DNA from: Candidatus Sulfotelmatobacter sp.
GTDB lineage: Bacteria > Acidobacteriota > Terriglobia > Terriglobales > Acidobacteriaceae
Length of the DNA stretch: 40,736 bases
Direction of reading: 5' to 3'
Assembly (NCBI GenBank): GCA_030040965.1
Contig: JASHOT010000266.1
Coordinates: 1-40,736 of the forward strand
Shown: positions 1 through 7,937 of the stretch, piece after piece
Position numbering within the stretch: the stretch's first letter is position 1
Layout of the letters: each line of letters begins with the position of its first letter
The notes under the pieces: generated by a model
What the model was told of the DNA's origin: nothing
The model's input: only the letters and a program-made list of their open reading frames with translations
Databases searched by the model: none
Program-made: the position numbers and the translations under genes

Positions 1-426
1 GCTGACGGTCTTGCCATCCACACGCATGCCTGCGGCGGCGAACTTGGCCATCGCGTTCTTCATCACCGTGCCCATGTCTTTCATGGTCGGCGATCCCATT
101 TCGGCGATTGTGGCTTTTACTCCGGCGGCGATGTCGGCTTCGCTGGCGGCCTTCGGCAGATAGCCTTCGATGACCGTGATTTCGGCGGTTTCTTTGTCGG
201 CCATCTCCTGGCGTCCGCCCTTGGTGAACTGCTCAATCGATTCTTTTCGCTGCTTGATCAGCGTGCTCAGCACGGCCTGCGATTCTTTGTCGTCGAGCGC
301 ACCCATTTTTTCTACGGCCTTCAATTGCAATGCGCTCTTGATCATGCGCAGGCAGGAGAGCCGCGCTTCATCTTTCGCCTTCATGGCGGCGACAATATCT
401 TTCTGAATCTGATCGACTAGGGGCAT
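1..426 (-). CDS. GatB/YqeY domain-containing protein, 3' end cut by window edge
   Basis: The reverse strand from the ATG at 424-426 stays open to the window edge and gives 142 residues beginning MPLVDQIQKDIVAAMKAKDE. The pattern is that of the YqeY family: an N-terminal helix with 'AMKAKDEARLSCLRMIKSAL', then 'LIKQRKESIEQFTKGGRQEMADKE', then 'IEGYLPK', then 'MKDMGTVMKNAM'. YqeY proteins are about 148 residues long, so only a few C-terminal residues should be missing. The family shares its fold with the tRNA-binding tail of the GatB subunit of the glutamyl/aspartyl-tRNA amidotransferase; its own role is poorly defined, probably tRNA-associated. It is transcribed away from the aminotransferase gene at 615, so the 188 bp between them should hold two divergent promoters. 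The family call is firm; the function is inferred. Confidence 0.9.
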   Translation of the reverse strand, partial: MPLVDQIQKDIVAAMKAKDEARLSCLRMIKSALQLKAVEKMGALDDKESQAVLSTLIKQRKESIEQFTKGGRQEMADKETAEITVIEGYLPKAASEADIAAGVKATIAEMGSPTMKDMGTVMKNAMAKFAAAGMRVDGKTVS

Positions 427-614
427 GAGGGGATTATAGACGGTAGGCATCGCACCCGCGCGCCGGTCTCGCCCAACTATGACCAGGACGCGAGGCGCAC
501 ACTTTTGTGATCGCGCTCACGGCGCATGGCTACGCCGTCGTGTAACCTTCCGCCTGCTGACGGCGAGAACTTCCGGTAAACTAATTAGATATTTCGTTTA
601 TAAGGATTCTGACT

Positions 615-1808
615 ATGTTGCGCAAGAATCGTCTTTTTACTCCCGGCCCGACGCCGCTGCTGCCGGCAGCTCAAACGGCCATGGCGGCGTTTACGGCGCA
701 CCATCGCACTGCCGATTTCAAAGCCCTGTTTCAGCGCGTACTCGCCGACATGAAGGAATTTGTCGGCACAAACAGTGATGTGCTCGTTCTCGCCTGCTCG
801 GGCACGGGTGTGATGGAGGCTGCCGTTTCGAATTTAACTTCGCCCGGCGACAGCGTGCTCGTGCTTACTGCTGGCAAATTCGGCGAGCGCTGGACCGGAC
901 TGGCCAAGGCTTTTGGCTGCCCTCCCGATGTACTGAGCGTTCCCTACGGCGAGACCTTTTCGCTGGATGACATCCGCTCGCGCCTGACGCCCGCGACTCG
1001 CGCCGTCTTTGTGCAGGCCACGGAAAGTTCGACCGGCGCGCGGCACGATATTGAAGGCATCGCCAAAATTGTGCGCGCGCACAGCCATGAGACCCTGCTC
1101 GTCGTCGACGCCATCACCGGCCTCGGCACCACGCATCTCGATGTCGACGGATGGGGTATCGACGTGATCATCGGCGGATCGCAGAAGGCTTTGATGATGC
1201 CTCCCGGGCTGGCCTACTGCGCGGTGAGCGAGCGCGCCTGGAATCGCATGGAGAAAGCTACTTCGCCGCGCTATTACTTTGATCTGCGCAAAGAGCGGAA
1301 GTCGGCGGCCAAGGGCGAAACTGCTTACACGCCGGCCACTTCGTTATTCGCGGCCATGGGCGCTGCGCTTGAATTCGTTCGTGGCATGGGAAGCGGAAAT
1401 CTGAGCAAGGGGCGCGAAATCCTGGTCGACAATGCAGAGCTCTGTGCCGAGATGACGCGGGCCGGAGCAAAGGCACTGGGGTTGAAGCTCTACGCCTCGG
1501 CTCCTGCCGCCGCGCTCACGGCGATCACCTCGCCCGACGGCACCGATTCCGGAAAGATCGTCAAAGAATTTCGCGAGACGTTCGACGCGGTAGTCGCCAA
1601 CGGGCAAGGCGAGATGAAAGGTCAGCTGTTCCGCATCGCGCACATCGGCTATTACGACTATCTCGATACCATCGGCATTCTCGGCGCCCTTGAACATGTG
1701 CTGGCGCGCGTGACCGACAGGAATGTCGAATACGGCGCGGCAGTGCGGGCGGCGCAGCAGATTTATGCGCGCACCATGTCGGAGAAGCGGCAACTCGTGG
1801 GCGCATGA
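615..1808 (+). CDS. class V PLP aminotransferase (serine/alanine-glyoxylate type), possible phosphoserine aminotransferase
   Basis: A 397-residue PLP enzyme of the class V (fold type I) aminotransferases, close to the alanine/serine-glyoxylate aminotransferase and 'soluble hydrogenase 42 kDa subunit' group. It opens with the typical RLFTPGPTPLLP. D165 in VVDAITGLG should bind the pyridine nitrogen, and K191 in GGSQKALMMPPG should form the Schiff base. A glycine-rich phosphate loop lies at about 62-66 (SGTGV). The start is supported by AAGGA about 9 bases upstream. The next gene on the same strand is serA at 2440, with a short opposite-strand lipoprotein gene between. In several phyla an enzyme of this type beside serA replaces SerC and makes phosphoserine from 3-phosphohydroxypyruvate. 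That substrate is inference; alanine-glyoxylate transamination is the alternative. Confidence 0.88.
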   Translation: MLRKNRLFTPGPTPLLPAAQTAMAAFTAHHRTADFKALFQRVLADMKEFVGTNSDVLVLACSGTGVMEAAVSNLTSPGDSVLVLTAGKFGERWTGLAKAFGCPPDVLSVPYGETFSLDDIRSRLTPATRAVFVQATESSTGARHDIEGIAKIVRAHSHETLLVVDAITGLGTTHLDVDGWGIDVIIGGSQKALMMPPGLAYCAVSERAWNRMEKATSPRYYFDLRKERKSAAKGETAYTPATSLFAAMGAALEFVRGMGSGNLSKGREILVDNAELCAEMTRAGAKALGLKLYASAPAAALTAITSPDGTDSGKIVKEFRETFDAVVANGQGEMKGQLFRIAHIGYYDYLDTIGILGALEHVLARVTDRNVEYGAAVRAAQQIYARTMSEKRQLVGA

Positions 1809-1840
1809 AGTTGCCGCTTGAGCGATTGTCGACGCGGCGA

Positions 1841-2239
1841 TCAGTTGATCGTAAAGCTCACGCTGGCCGAAGTTTCCGCCAGCGTGGCGCCGGTGTTGTA
1901 AATGCCGGTGCCGGGATTTCCAGGATTCGTAACCGTAACCTGCACCGTCCCGGAATTCTCGATCGCCGACGCCGGGATCATCACGCTGAGCTGATTGCCG
2001 CTCACATAGGTCGTGGCAGTTTGCGCCGTGCCGTTCCAGTTCACCGTGGCCTTGCTGGCGAAGTTCGAACCGTTGACCGTGAGCATGAACGAAGAGCCGC
2101 CGGCGCTTGCACTGTCCGGACTCAATTGCGAGATCGCTGGCATGGTTCCCGCGGCAGGCGGAGTCGTTTTCGAGCTGTAACCGCACGCTAGCGAGAGTGC
2201 GATCAGTGTCAGTAAACACATTGTTTTAGCGGTTTTCAT
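1841..2239 (-). CDS. TIG/IPT-domain lipoprotein
   Basis: A 132-residue secreted protein. The start chosen is the ATG at 2237-2239 because it is preceded by GAGGGGAAC and begins a lipoprotein signal, MKTAKTMCLLTLIALSLAC, with lipobox LSLAC; the longer open frame has no such signal. After a short Ser/Thr/Pro linker, residues about 35-132 form one immunoglobulin-like TIG/IPT domain: PAISQLSPDSASAGG, then LTVNGSNF, then VNWNG, then VQVTVTNPG. Such domains are repeated in many exported proteins of Acidobacteriota and act in binding or adhesion, but nothing here shows a ligand. It lies opposite to and between the aminotransferase and serA genes, with its 3' end only 32 bp from the end of the aminotransferase gene. 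The domain call is good; the role is unknown. Confidence 0.85.
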   Translation of the reverse strand: MKTAKTMCLLTLIALSLACGYSSKTTPPAAGTMPAISQLSPDSASAGGSSFMLTVNGSNFASKATVNWNGTAQTATTYVSGNQLSVMIPASAIENSGTVQVTVTNPGNPGTGIYNTGATLAETSASVSFTIN

Positions 2240-2344
2240 TGAAGTTCCCCTCGGGGCGGTGGCCCACGAGAGCAGTCTAGGAAACAAGCGGCATTCAGGT
2301 GTCAGCATGCCGTCATTTTGCTGTAAAGACATCGTCAAAATTGG

Positions 2345-2390
2345 CGCGCGCGAATTGTCAAAGGCGTGTCAACGTTGTCAACAATTTGTC
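2345..2390. promoter_or_regulatory. cluster of three TGTCAA (TTGACA) hexamers in the divergent spacer before serA
   Basis: Within 26 bp the hexamer TGTCAA occurs at 2356-2361, 2367-2372 and 2376-2381, which is TTGACA on the other strand. The 8-bp palindrome CAACGTTG lies across the last two copies. The cluster sits in the 200-bp spacer between the TIG lipoprotein (leftward) and serA (rightward). It may be an operator, or the -35 region of a leftward promoter; no good -10 box follows at the right distance on the reverse strand, so a repressor or activator site is at least as likely. No regulator can be named. Confidence 0.35.
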
Positions 2391-2439
2391 TGGCGTTAAG
2401 CTGAACGAAAGAAACGAAGAAAGGAAGACCAGGGAAGTC

Positions 2440-4038
2440 GTGAAGATCATTGTGGCAGAAAAGATTTCTTCGGCGGCGGTGGCGGAGCTGCGAGAGCCGG
2501 AGTGGACCGTGCTTACGGCCGACCAACTGGATGGCAAATTGCCTGAGCACCTCGAGTCTGCCGACGCGCTCATCGTACGCTCGGCGGTACAGGTCGATGC
2601 TGCTCTGCTCACTCATGCTCACAAGCTCCGGGTAGTGGGTCGTGCAGGCGTGGGCGTCGACAACATCGACCTCGAGGCGGCCACGCATAAAGGCATCGCG
2701 GTGATGAATACTCCCGGCGCCAACGCGGTGGCAGTCGCCGAGCACACCCTTGGCATGATGCTCGCCATGGCGCGCCACTTGTGCCGCGCAGACGCCCTCA
2801 TGCACGCCGGCAAATGGGATAAAAAATCGCTGCAGGGCACTGAGTTGCGCGGAAAAACTCTCGGCATCATCGGACTCGGGCGCATCGGCATGGAAGTCGC
2901 CCGCCGCGCCCGCGCCTTCGGTATGGAGTTGATCGGGCATGATCCTTTTGTCTCTGTGTCGATCGCTAAAGAACAAGGAATCCGGCTGGCCGCGCTGGAC
3001 GAAGTCTTCGCCGCTGCCGATTACCTCACACTGCACGTCGGCCTCACCCCGCAGACGGTGGGCATGATCAACTCCGGCTCGATCGCGAAAATGAAAAAAG
3101 GCGTTCGCCTGGTGAACTGCGCTCGTGGCGAACTTCTGAACGATGCCGACCTGGCCGAAGCGCTCAAGACAGGACAAGTCGCCGCCGCCGCGATTGACGT
3201 TTTCGCTGAAGAGCCGCCGAAAGATTCTCCGCTGCTCGCGCTCGGAAATGTGATCCTCACGCCACACGTGGGCGGATCGACACATGAGGCGCAAGAGGCC
3301 GTCGGAGTGCAGATCGCGCAGCAGGTCAAGGAATATCTGAAACACGGCGTCATCCAGAACGCAGTCAACGTGCCCTCGGTTTCCGCCGAAGAATATGCCG
3401 CCATGCAGCCCTATATCGTTTTGGCCGAGCGCATGGGAGCATTTCTCGCGCAGGTTTCCGAGGGCACCATCGAAGAGATTTCCATTCGCTACAGCGGCCA
3501 CATCGCCGAATGGAAAACCGACCTGATTCGCAACGCCGCGATCAAGGGCATTTTGAATCTGGCGCTGGAGGAGAAGGCAAACCTCGTTAACGCGGCGACA
3601 ATTGCAAACGATCGCGGCCTGCGCGTGCTCGAGTCGCACAAGGCGAAGGCCTCGACTGGAGGCGCCGGCAGTGTGCTCTCCATTTTCCTCAAGAGCGCAA
3701 CCGAACAGCACATGGTGAAGGGTGCCGTGCTGCATGAGACTGCTCCGCGCCTGCTGCACGTCGATGGCATCGACGTCGAAACGCCGCTCGAGCGCAATCT
3801 CATTTATCTGCGTAATCGCGACGTGCCCGGAGTGATCGGGAAAGTGGGAACGATTCTCGGCGAAGAGTCGATCAACATCGCCGACTTTTCGCTCGGACGT
3901 CGGGCGGTTGAAACGTCGGATCAACCGCGCGAGGCGATCGCCGTCGTTCACGTGGATGGACAGGTTCCCGAAGAAGTGCTGGGCAAGCTGAGGAAGATTC
4001 CTGCGGTCCATCAAGCCAAAGCCGTGCGGCTGTTCTGA
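2440..4038 (+). CDS. serA: D-3-phosphoglycerate dehydrogenase (long form with ACT domain)
   Basis: Catalyses NAD-dependent oxidation of 3-phosphoglycerate to 3-phosphohydroxypyruvate, the first step of serine synthesis. The GTG at 2440-2442 is chosen as start because the family begins K-I-L/I-V-A-E and AGGGA lies 5 bases upstream; this gives 532 residues, the usual length of the long form. Seen in order: substrate domain with VVGRAGVGVDNID; Rossmann motif GLGRIG at 145-150; catalytic R229 (NCARG), E258 (FAEEP) and H276 (TPHVGGST); an intervening regulatory domain at about 315-445; and a C-terminal ACT domain at about 452-528 (NRDVPGVIGKVGTILGEESINIADF). The ACT domain suggests allosteric control, classically by serine. 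The upstream aminotransferase may supply the next pathway step. Confidence 0.97.
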   Translation: MKIIVAEKISSAAVAELREPEWTVLTADQLDGKLPEHLESADALIVRSAVQVDAALLTHAHKLRVVGRAGVGVDNIDLEAATHKGIAVMNTPGANAVAVAEHTLGMMLAMARHLCRADALMHAGKWDKKSLQGTELRGKTLGIIGLGRIGMEVARRARAFGMELIGHDPFVSVSIAKEQGIRLAALDEVFAAADYLTLHVGLTPQTVGMINSGSIAKMKKGVRLVNCARGELLNDADLAEALKTGQVAAAAIDVFAEEPPKDSPLLALGNVILTPHVGGSTHEAQEAVGVQIAQQVKEYLKHGVIQNAVNVPSVSAEEYAAMQPYIVLAERMGAFLAQVSEGTIEEISIRYSGHIAEWKTDLIRNAAIKGILNLALEEKANLVNAATIANDRGLRVLESHKAKASTGGAGSVLSIFLKSATEQHMVKGAVLHETAPRLLHVDGIDVETPLERNLIYLRNRDVPGVIGKVGTILGEESINIADFSLGRRAVETSDQPREAIAVVHVDGQVPEEVLGKLRKIPAVHQAKAVRLF

Positions 4039-4040
4039 TT

Positions 4041-4123
4041 TCCGATTTCAGATTGTCACGATCAAGCTTGCGCGCCTAATCCGTGAGATAAGATCCGCAC
4101 TCTGAAATCCGCACTCTGAAATC
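4041..4123. repeat. mosaic inverted repeat between convergent genes
   Basis: The 86-bp junction between serA and the protease gene holds a perfect tandem duplication, ATCCGCACTCTGAA at 4093-4106 and again at 4107-4120. The sequence GATTTCAGA at 4044-4052 is the exact reverse complement of TCTGAAATC at 4101-4109 and 4115-4123. A transcript from either side could therefore fold into a hairpin, so it may act as a bidirectional terminator. There is no clear run of T after the stem. Confidence 0.6.
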
Positions 4124-4124
4124 A

Positions 4125-5255
4125 CTATGCTTCCTCGTCCCTTCGCAGCTTTCGACTCTCGGCCAGGAGCGACATCGAGTGCATCAGATTTTGCAGCGTC
4201 ACAATGCCGACCAGCCGCTGCTCGTCAACCACTGGAATGATGCTCGAATTGCGGGCTGTGAGCTTGCGGAAGGCAGATCCCAGCGAATCTTGCCGAACGG
4301 AAACTTCAAAAATCTTGTTCATCACGGCCTGCACGTAGCCGTTGCCCTCTGCGCGCAGGGCGTCCAGAATTCGCTGTCGCGAGATCACGCCCACCATATC
4401 CGAGCCGCGCACCACGGGAAAATCATCCTGCAGCGAGTGCACTGCCTTCTGCAGCGCATCTTCAAGAGTGTCGGCCGGTGAGAGCGTAGCGAAATCAGTC
4501 AGCATGACTTCTTCGAGGCGCACATTGTCGAGCACCGACTGAAACACCAGCGCCCGTTCCTCAAGGGATGCCGCAAAAAATACGATCACGCCCACCATCG
4601 TCAGCCAGTTGTCGCTGAACAGACCACCGACCATCAGAACCATGGCGATTGCATTGCTGATCGAAACCGCCCGACGCGTTGCCGAGGAAATATCTGTCGT
4701 GCGGCTGAACATTGCTCGTAGCACGCGTCCGCCATCCAGCGGATACGCCGGAATCAGATTCAGGCCCGCAATGTACAAATTGGCCCAGACCAGACTGCGG
4801 GGCAGGTTTCGCGCCTGCATCCACGGCCAGTTCCACAAATCTCCGCCGCGTCCGGCCGCCGTCAAGACCGCAACGCTCAGCGACGCGAGCGCGAGATTGA
4901 CCAGCGGTCCGATGAGCGCGATGCGAATTTCGCGCTGCCAGATTGCCGCTGGCGACTGCGCCTTTTCGACGCGCGATTCGTCATACAGAGTCACTCCGGT
5001 CAGAGGCAGCAGAATTACTGCCTTGGGAATGAGCCCGAACCGTCGCGCCGCAAATATATGGCCCCACTCATGCGCTCCCACGCAGGCCAGAATCATTGCC
5101 GTCAGGGCCAGATCGCGCGATCCGTTGGCATTGCCCTGGTGGGCCGCGTATTCCGTCCAGAAAATGAACATCGGCAACAGCAGAAATGTCAGGTGGAGGC
5201 GGATGTCCACACCCAGCACATGTCCTACGGGGATGGACCAGCTTGAGCTTCGCAT
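4125..5255 (-). CDS. site-2 protease family (M50) membrane metalloprotease with two CBS domains
   Basis: A 376-residue intramembrane zinc protease of the M50 site-2 family. The zinc motif HEWGH is at residues 62-66 in the first membrane core, and the third ligand is the aspartate of NLIPAYPLDGGR near residue 173. About five or six hydrophobic segments span residues 20-235. Residues about 245-365 carry two CBS domains (VMLTDFATLSPADTLEDAL..., and IFEVSVRQDSLGSAF... ending GIVTLQNLM), which usually sense adenine nucleotides. M50 enzymes with CBS domains resemble SpoIVFB-like and archaeal S2P proteins that cleave membrane-bound regulators; no substrate is identifiable here. It diverges from rsmD over a 65-bp spacer that contains a perfect 12-bp palindrome. 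Confidence 0.93.
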   Translation of the reverse strand: MRSSSWSIPVGHVLGVDIRLHLTFLLLPMFIFWTEYAAHQGNANGSRDLALTAMILACVGAHEWGHIFAARRFGLIPKAVILLPLTGVTLYDESRVEKAQSPAAIWQREIRIALIGPLVNLALASLSVAVLTAAGRGGDLWNWPWMQARNLPRSLVWANLYIAGLNLIPAYPLDGGRVLRAMFSRTTDISSATRRAVSISNAIAMVLMVGGLFSDNWLTMVGVIVFFAASLEERALVFQSVLDNVRLEEVMLTDFATLSPADTLEDALQKAVHSLQDDFPVVRGSDMVGVISRQRILDALRAEGNGYVQAVMNKIFEVSVRQDSLGSAFRKLTARNSSIIPVVDEQRLVGIVTLQNLMHSMSLLAESRKLRRDEEA

Positions 5256-5275
5256 AGTTCTTCGCCCTTTTATTC

Positions 5276-5287
5276 TACATGCATGTA
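5276..5287. promoter_or_regulatory. 12-bp perfect palindrome in the divergent spacer
   Basis: TACATGCATGTA is its own reverse complement and lies in the 65-bp spacer between the leftward protease gene and rightward rsmD. On the plus strand it overlaps TATATT (5286-5291), a possible -10 box for rsmD; on the minus strand TAGAAT (5272-5277) abuts it as a possible -10 box for the protease gene. That placement suits an operator controlling both, but convincing -35 boxes are missing. Confidence 0.35.
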
Positions 5288-5320
5288 TATTCTGGACGCC
5301 GCATCTAACACGATAGCGCC

Positions 5321-5908
5321 ATGCGTGTGATCGCCGGAAAATACCGTAGCCGTACTCTACGCTCTTTGCGTGGCATGGATATCCGGCCGACGTCCGACCG
5401 ACTCCGCGAAACCCTGTTCAACGTGCTGACGGCGGGCAATCCCACCGCCCTCGAGGGCACGGTATGGCTCGACCTGTTCGCGGGTACCGGCGCGGTCGGA
5501 ATTGAGGCCCTCAGCCGCGGCGCCAAACACGTCTATTTTTTCGAGTCGTCGCCCGCTGCCGCCCAGGTGATTCGCGGCAACCTGGAAACCCTCGGCATCG
5601 CAAGCGGCTTCACGCTGTTTTATGAAAAGTTGCCGCATGCTTTTTGGCGGATGGAACGCAGCCATGTCGCCGCTGATGTCATCTTTATCGATCCTCCCTA
5701 CCGCATGCAGGATACCTATCGCGAAACCTTGCGTGCGCTCGCCGAATCTCCCGTGGTCTGGGCGATGTCGATGGTGATTGCCGAACATGAAAAGAATTTC
5801 GATCCGGGCGAGGAGTTCGGCCCGCTGCGCCGATTTCGCAAACTTGTTCAGGGAAGCGCAGCCTTGAGTTTTTACCGGAGAGCCACAGCCACAGACTTAC
5901 GGCGCTGA
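5321..5908 (+). CDS. rsmD: 16S rRNA (guanine(966)-N2)-methyltransferase
   Basis: A 195-residue SAM-dependent methyltransferase that modifies G966 (E. coli numbering) of 16S rRNA in the assembling small subunit. Seen in order: the family N-terminus MRVIAGKYRSRTL, then IRPTSDRLRETLFN, the SAM-binding motif LDLFAGTGAVGIEALSRGA, and the catalytic motif IDPPY. Length matches the RsmD family (about 185-200). No strong ribosome binding site precedes the ATG, but the start agrees with the conserved N-terminus. In many genomes rsmD is beside coaD; here it is not, and it faces the convergent gene ending at 5976. Confidence 0.95.
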   Translation: MRVIAGKYRSRTLRSLRGMDIRPTSDRLRETLFNVLTAGNPTALEGTVWLDLFAGTGAVGIEALSRGAKHVYFFESSPAAAQVIRGNLETLGIASGFTLFYEKLPHAFWRMERSHVAADVIFIDPPYRMQDTYRETLRALAESPVVWAMSMVIAEHEKNFDPGEEFGPLRRFRKLVQGSAALSFYRRATATDLRR

Positions 5909-5975
5909 CCTCTATGTTGAGCTGCTCGATGAAAGACTGTTCGAGTCGTGTTACGGTTCGCCTTATGCGGTCGGG

Positions 5976-6527
5976 CTACATGATCAGTTCATCGCTGCGT
6001 CGCACGATCGGATGCTGCATCTCTTCCAGATCGTTTTTGACCATGTTGAGTCCGTAAACGCACTCTTCAAATTTCTGTGAAAGGCTGGCAAACAGGGGCG
6101 CGACCTTGGCATATTCGAAGTGCTCGAATTTGCTGACGATGTAATAGCTCTCTTTGCCCGCCCGGATCCATTCCACAAAGTTTTCCAGGCGATTCCGGCG
6201 CAAGCGCAGGTGATTGATGCTCTCAGGGAACATGCCGGCAAAGAACAATGTGTAGTCGCCAATGTGCTTCCGTACCTGACGCTCGCGGTCAAACGAAGGG
6301 GCGGGTCCGTACACCGGATCTGATTCCAGCAGCATCTCGCCAACATCGGCCAGCGGACGATTCCTAGCATCGTGAACCTTGTACAACTGCTCGGCCTCGC
6401 AGAACTCCGACAGCAGGTGGGAAACGTAGGCGATGATTTGCGGATCGCGAATTCCGATCTCTTCCGCGTAGTGGCGTCCCACCAAATCCTGAAACAGATC
6501 CTGCAAAGGATGCGATTCCGGAATCAT
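5976..6527 (-). CDS. conserved protein of unknown function
   Basis: A 183-residue soluble protein from the ATG at 6525-6527, chosen because GGAGGGG stands 11 bases upstream; a GTG twelve codons earlier is the alternative. No signal peptide or membrane segment is visible. The sequence is mostly helical, with clusters of aromatic and charged residues: LFQDLVGRHYAEEIG, VSHLLSEFCEAEQLYKVHD, HIGDYTLFFAGMFPE and SYYIVSKFEHFEYA. The codon use and GC pattern match the neighbours, so it is very likely a real gene. I do not recognise a named domain. It is convergent with rsmD and lies alone on its strand. Confidence 0.75.
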   Translation of the reverse strand: MIPESHPLQDLFQDLVGRHYAEEIGIRDPQIIAYVSHLLSEFCEAEQLYKVHDARNRPLADVGEMLLESDPVYGPAPSFDRERQVRKHIGDYTLFFAGMFPESINHLRLRRNRLENFVEWIRAGKESYYIVSKFEHFEYAKVAPLFASLSQKFEECVYGLNMVKNDLEEMQHPIVRRSDELIM

Positions 6528-6816
6528 ACGTTTTTTGGCCCCTCCGAACTCCGCTCCCACCACGGAGTTCCAGTCATATGCGTGACAGATATCCCAGATC
6601 GCTGGGGGAGCGCAAGTGACTTTTGTTTATCGGCATTATTCGTTTTCCTGATGAGTTAGACGGATTTGGAAGGCAAACGCGTTGTGCGGGCGAACCGTTA
6701 GAAGTGGGTGATCACATACGCGATTTATGGGCATTAATCCCTGTATCTTGTTGGCAGTCGCATCGCACGGCTGCCAGTTTCCGGCCCAAAGCCGCTAGAA
6801 TCAAGCTGGGAGACAG

Positions 6817-7236
6817 ATGATCATGAACCCGACAAAGCAACAGTCAAAGCACGCTCGCCAAAACATTTCCAGCGGTACACCGTGGGAGCCGGTCGTCGGT
6901 TACTCTCGTGCGGTCAGACTTGGCTCGTACGTTCACGTCTCCGGCACCACGGCGATTGGCCCCGACGGAAAGATTGTCGGCATCGGCGACGCCTATGCGC
7001 AGACCGTGCAGGTTTTGAAAAACATCGAAAGCGCGCTTGCAAAAGCGGGCGCGAGCCTGAAAGATGTCGTACGTACGCGCATGTACGTAACGAACATCGC
7101 GGGGTGGGAGAAAGTCGGCAAGGCGCACGGCGCGGTATTCCGTGATATTCGTCCTGCAACTTCCATGGTGCAGGTCAGTGCGCTCATCTCGCCCGAGATG
7201 CTCGTCGAAATCGAGGCTGACGCCTTCGTGCCCTAA
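6817..7236 (+). CDS. RidA family protein (reactive imine/enamine deaminase type)
   Basis: A 139-residue member of the Rid (YjgF/YER057c/UK114) family. RidA proteins hydrolyse reactive enamine/imine products of PLP enzymes to keto acids and ammonia. Visible family features are [18 protein letters not shown], '[31 protein letters not shown]' with the key arginine in RTRMYV, and the C-terminal strand [11 protein letters not shown] with its glutamate. The gene has two possible starts, ATG at 6817 and ATG at 6823; GGGAG upstream is better spaced for the second. The extra N-terminus ([18 protein letters not shown]) is usual for the Rid subgroup described as YjgF-like. TAGAAT at 6796-6801 could be a -10 box. 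It is monocistronic. Confidence 0.92.
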   Translation: MIMNPTKQQSKHARQNISSGTPWEPVVGYSRAVRLGSYVHVSGTTAIGPDGKIVGIGDAYAQTVQVLKNIESALAKAGASLKDVVRTRMYVTNIAGWEKVGKAHGAVFRDIRPATSMVQVSALISPEMLVEIEADAFVP

Positions 7237-7357
7237 GAAAGGTCGTCTGTCCTTGATCATCGATGCCGAGAGCATGTGCTCATGCTCAACCGACCGCTGT
7301 TCTTGCCTTATCTGGGCCATCTGATTTCGCGATTTGCCTGGTTTTGCGTAAATCTTC

Positions 7358-7385
7358 TTGACAACCGCTCCAGCGTGAGCATAAT
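7358..7385 (+). promoter_or_regulatory. sigma-70-type promoter for the CBS protein
   Basis: TTGACA at 7358-7363 and CATAAT at 7380-7385 are separated by 16 bp, a close match to the vegetative consensus. Transcription would start near 7392. The -10 box covers the ATG at 7384, which rules out that upstream codon as the translation start for this transcript and supports the ATG at 7447. Confidence 0.7.
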
Positions 7386-7446
7386 GCGTCAATCCGGGTT
7401 CGTTTCAGCCGAGACTCGGCCGGGACTGCCGTCCGCGGAGGTGGGT

Positions 7447-7884
7447 ATGAGCCTGCTGGATCTTTGCGATGGCGAGATCGCCGCAGTTGGAATGGATGCT
7501 ACCGTTTCCGACGCCATCCACAAAATGCTCGATCATCACGTCGGCGCCGTTGCCGTCGTCGACAGCGAATTTCGCGTAGCCGGAATCTTTACGGAGCGCG
7601 ACGTCCTGCGAAAAATGGCCCTTAGCGGCCTCGATCCCCGCACCACTTCAGTCCGTGAGTTCATGACCACGCCCGTCGAGATGGCCACGCAAAGCACCGG
7701 CGCCGGCGAGGCCCTGACCACGATGCTCGAGCGCCACTTCCGCCACCTGCCGGTCGCCGACAACAACGGCAAACTCCTCGGCATCCTCTCCATTCGCAAT
7801 CTTCTGGAGTGGCGCGTCGACGATCTCAGCCGCGAACTCGAGTCGCTCGAGCAGTACGTCTCCAACGACGGCCCCGGCGGCTAG
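7447..7884 (+). CDS. tandem CBS domain protein
   Basis: A 145-residue stand-alone CBS pair. The start at 7447 (MSLLDLCDGEI) is chosen because GGAGGTGGG lies immediately upstream and because a promoter at 7358-7385 overlaps the in-frame ATG at 7384. CBS1 covers about 10-68 (AAVGMDATVSDAIHKMLDHHVGA ... GIFTERDVLRKM) and CBS2 about 75-128 (VREFMTTP ... RHLPVADNNGKLLGILSIRNLL). Such pairs bind AMP, ATP or SAM-type nucleotides and usually regulate a partner enzyme or channel, or sense energy state. A short acidic helix follows. No partner is evident: the next gene is convergent. Confidence 0.92.
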   Translation: MSLLDLCDGEIAAVGMDATVSDAIHKMLDHHVGAVAVVDSEFRVAGIFTERDVLRKMALSGLDPRTTSVREFMTTPVEMATQSTGAGEALTTMLERHFRHLPVADNNGKLLGILSIRNLLEWRVDDLSRELESLEQYVSNDGPGG

Positions 7885-7937
7885 CGCGGAAGAGCGCGCC
7901 ATTTATGGCCGCCTCGGATGCGCAATAAGAACCGGCT

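Noticed and set aside
2335-4014. A 559-codon open frame on the reverse strand opposite serA
   Set aside because: It is a shadow of the strong third-position bias of serA; the product shows no family motif while the other strand encodes a full-length SerA.
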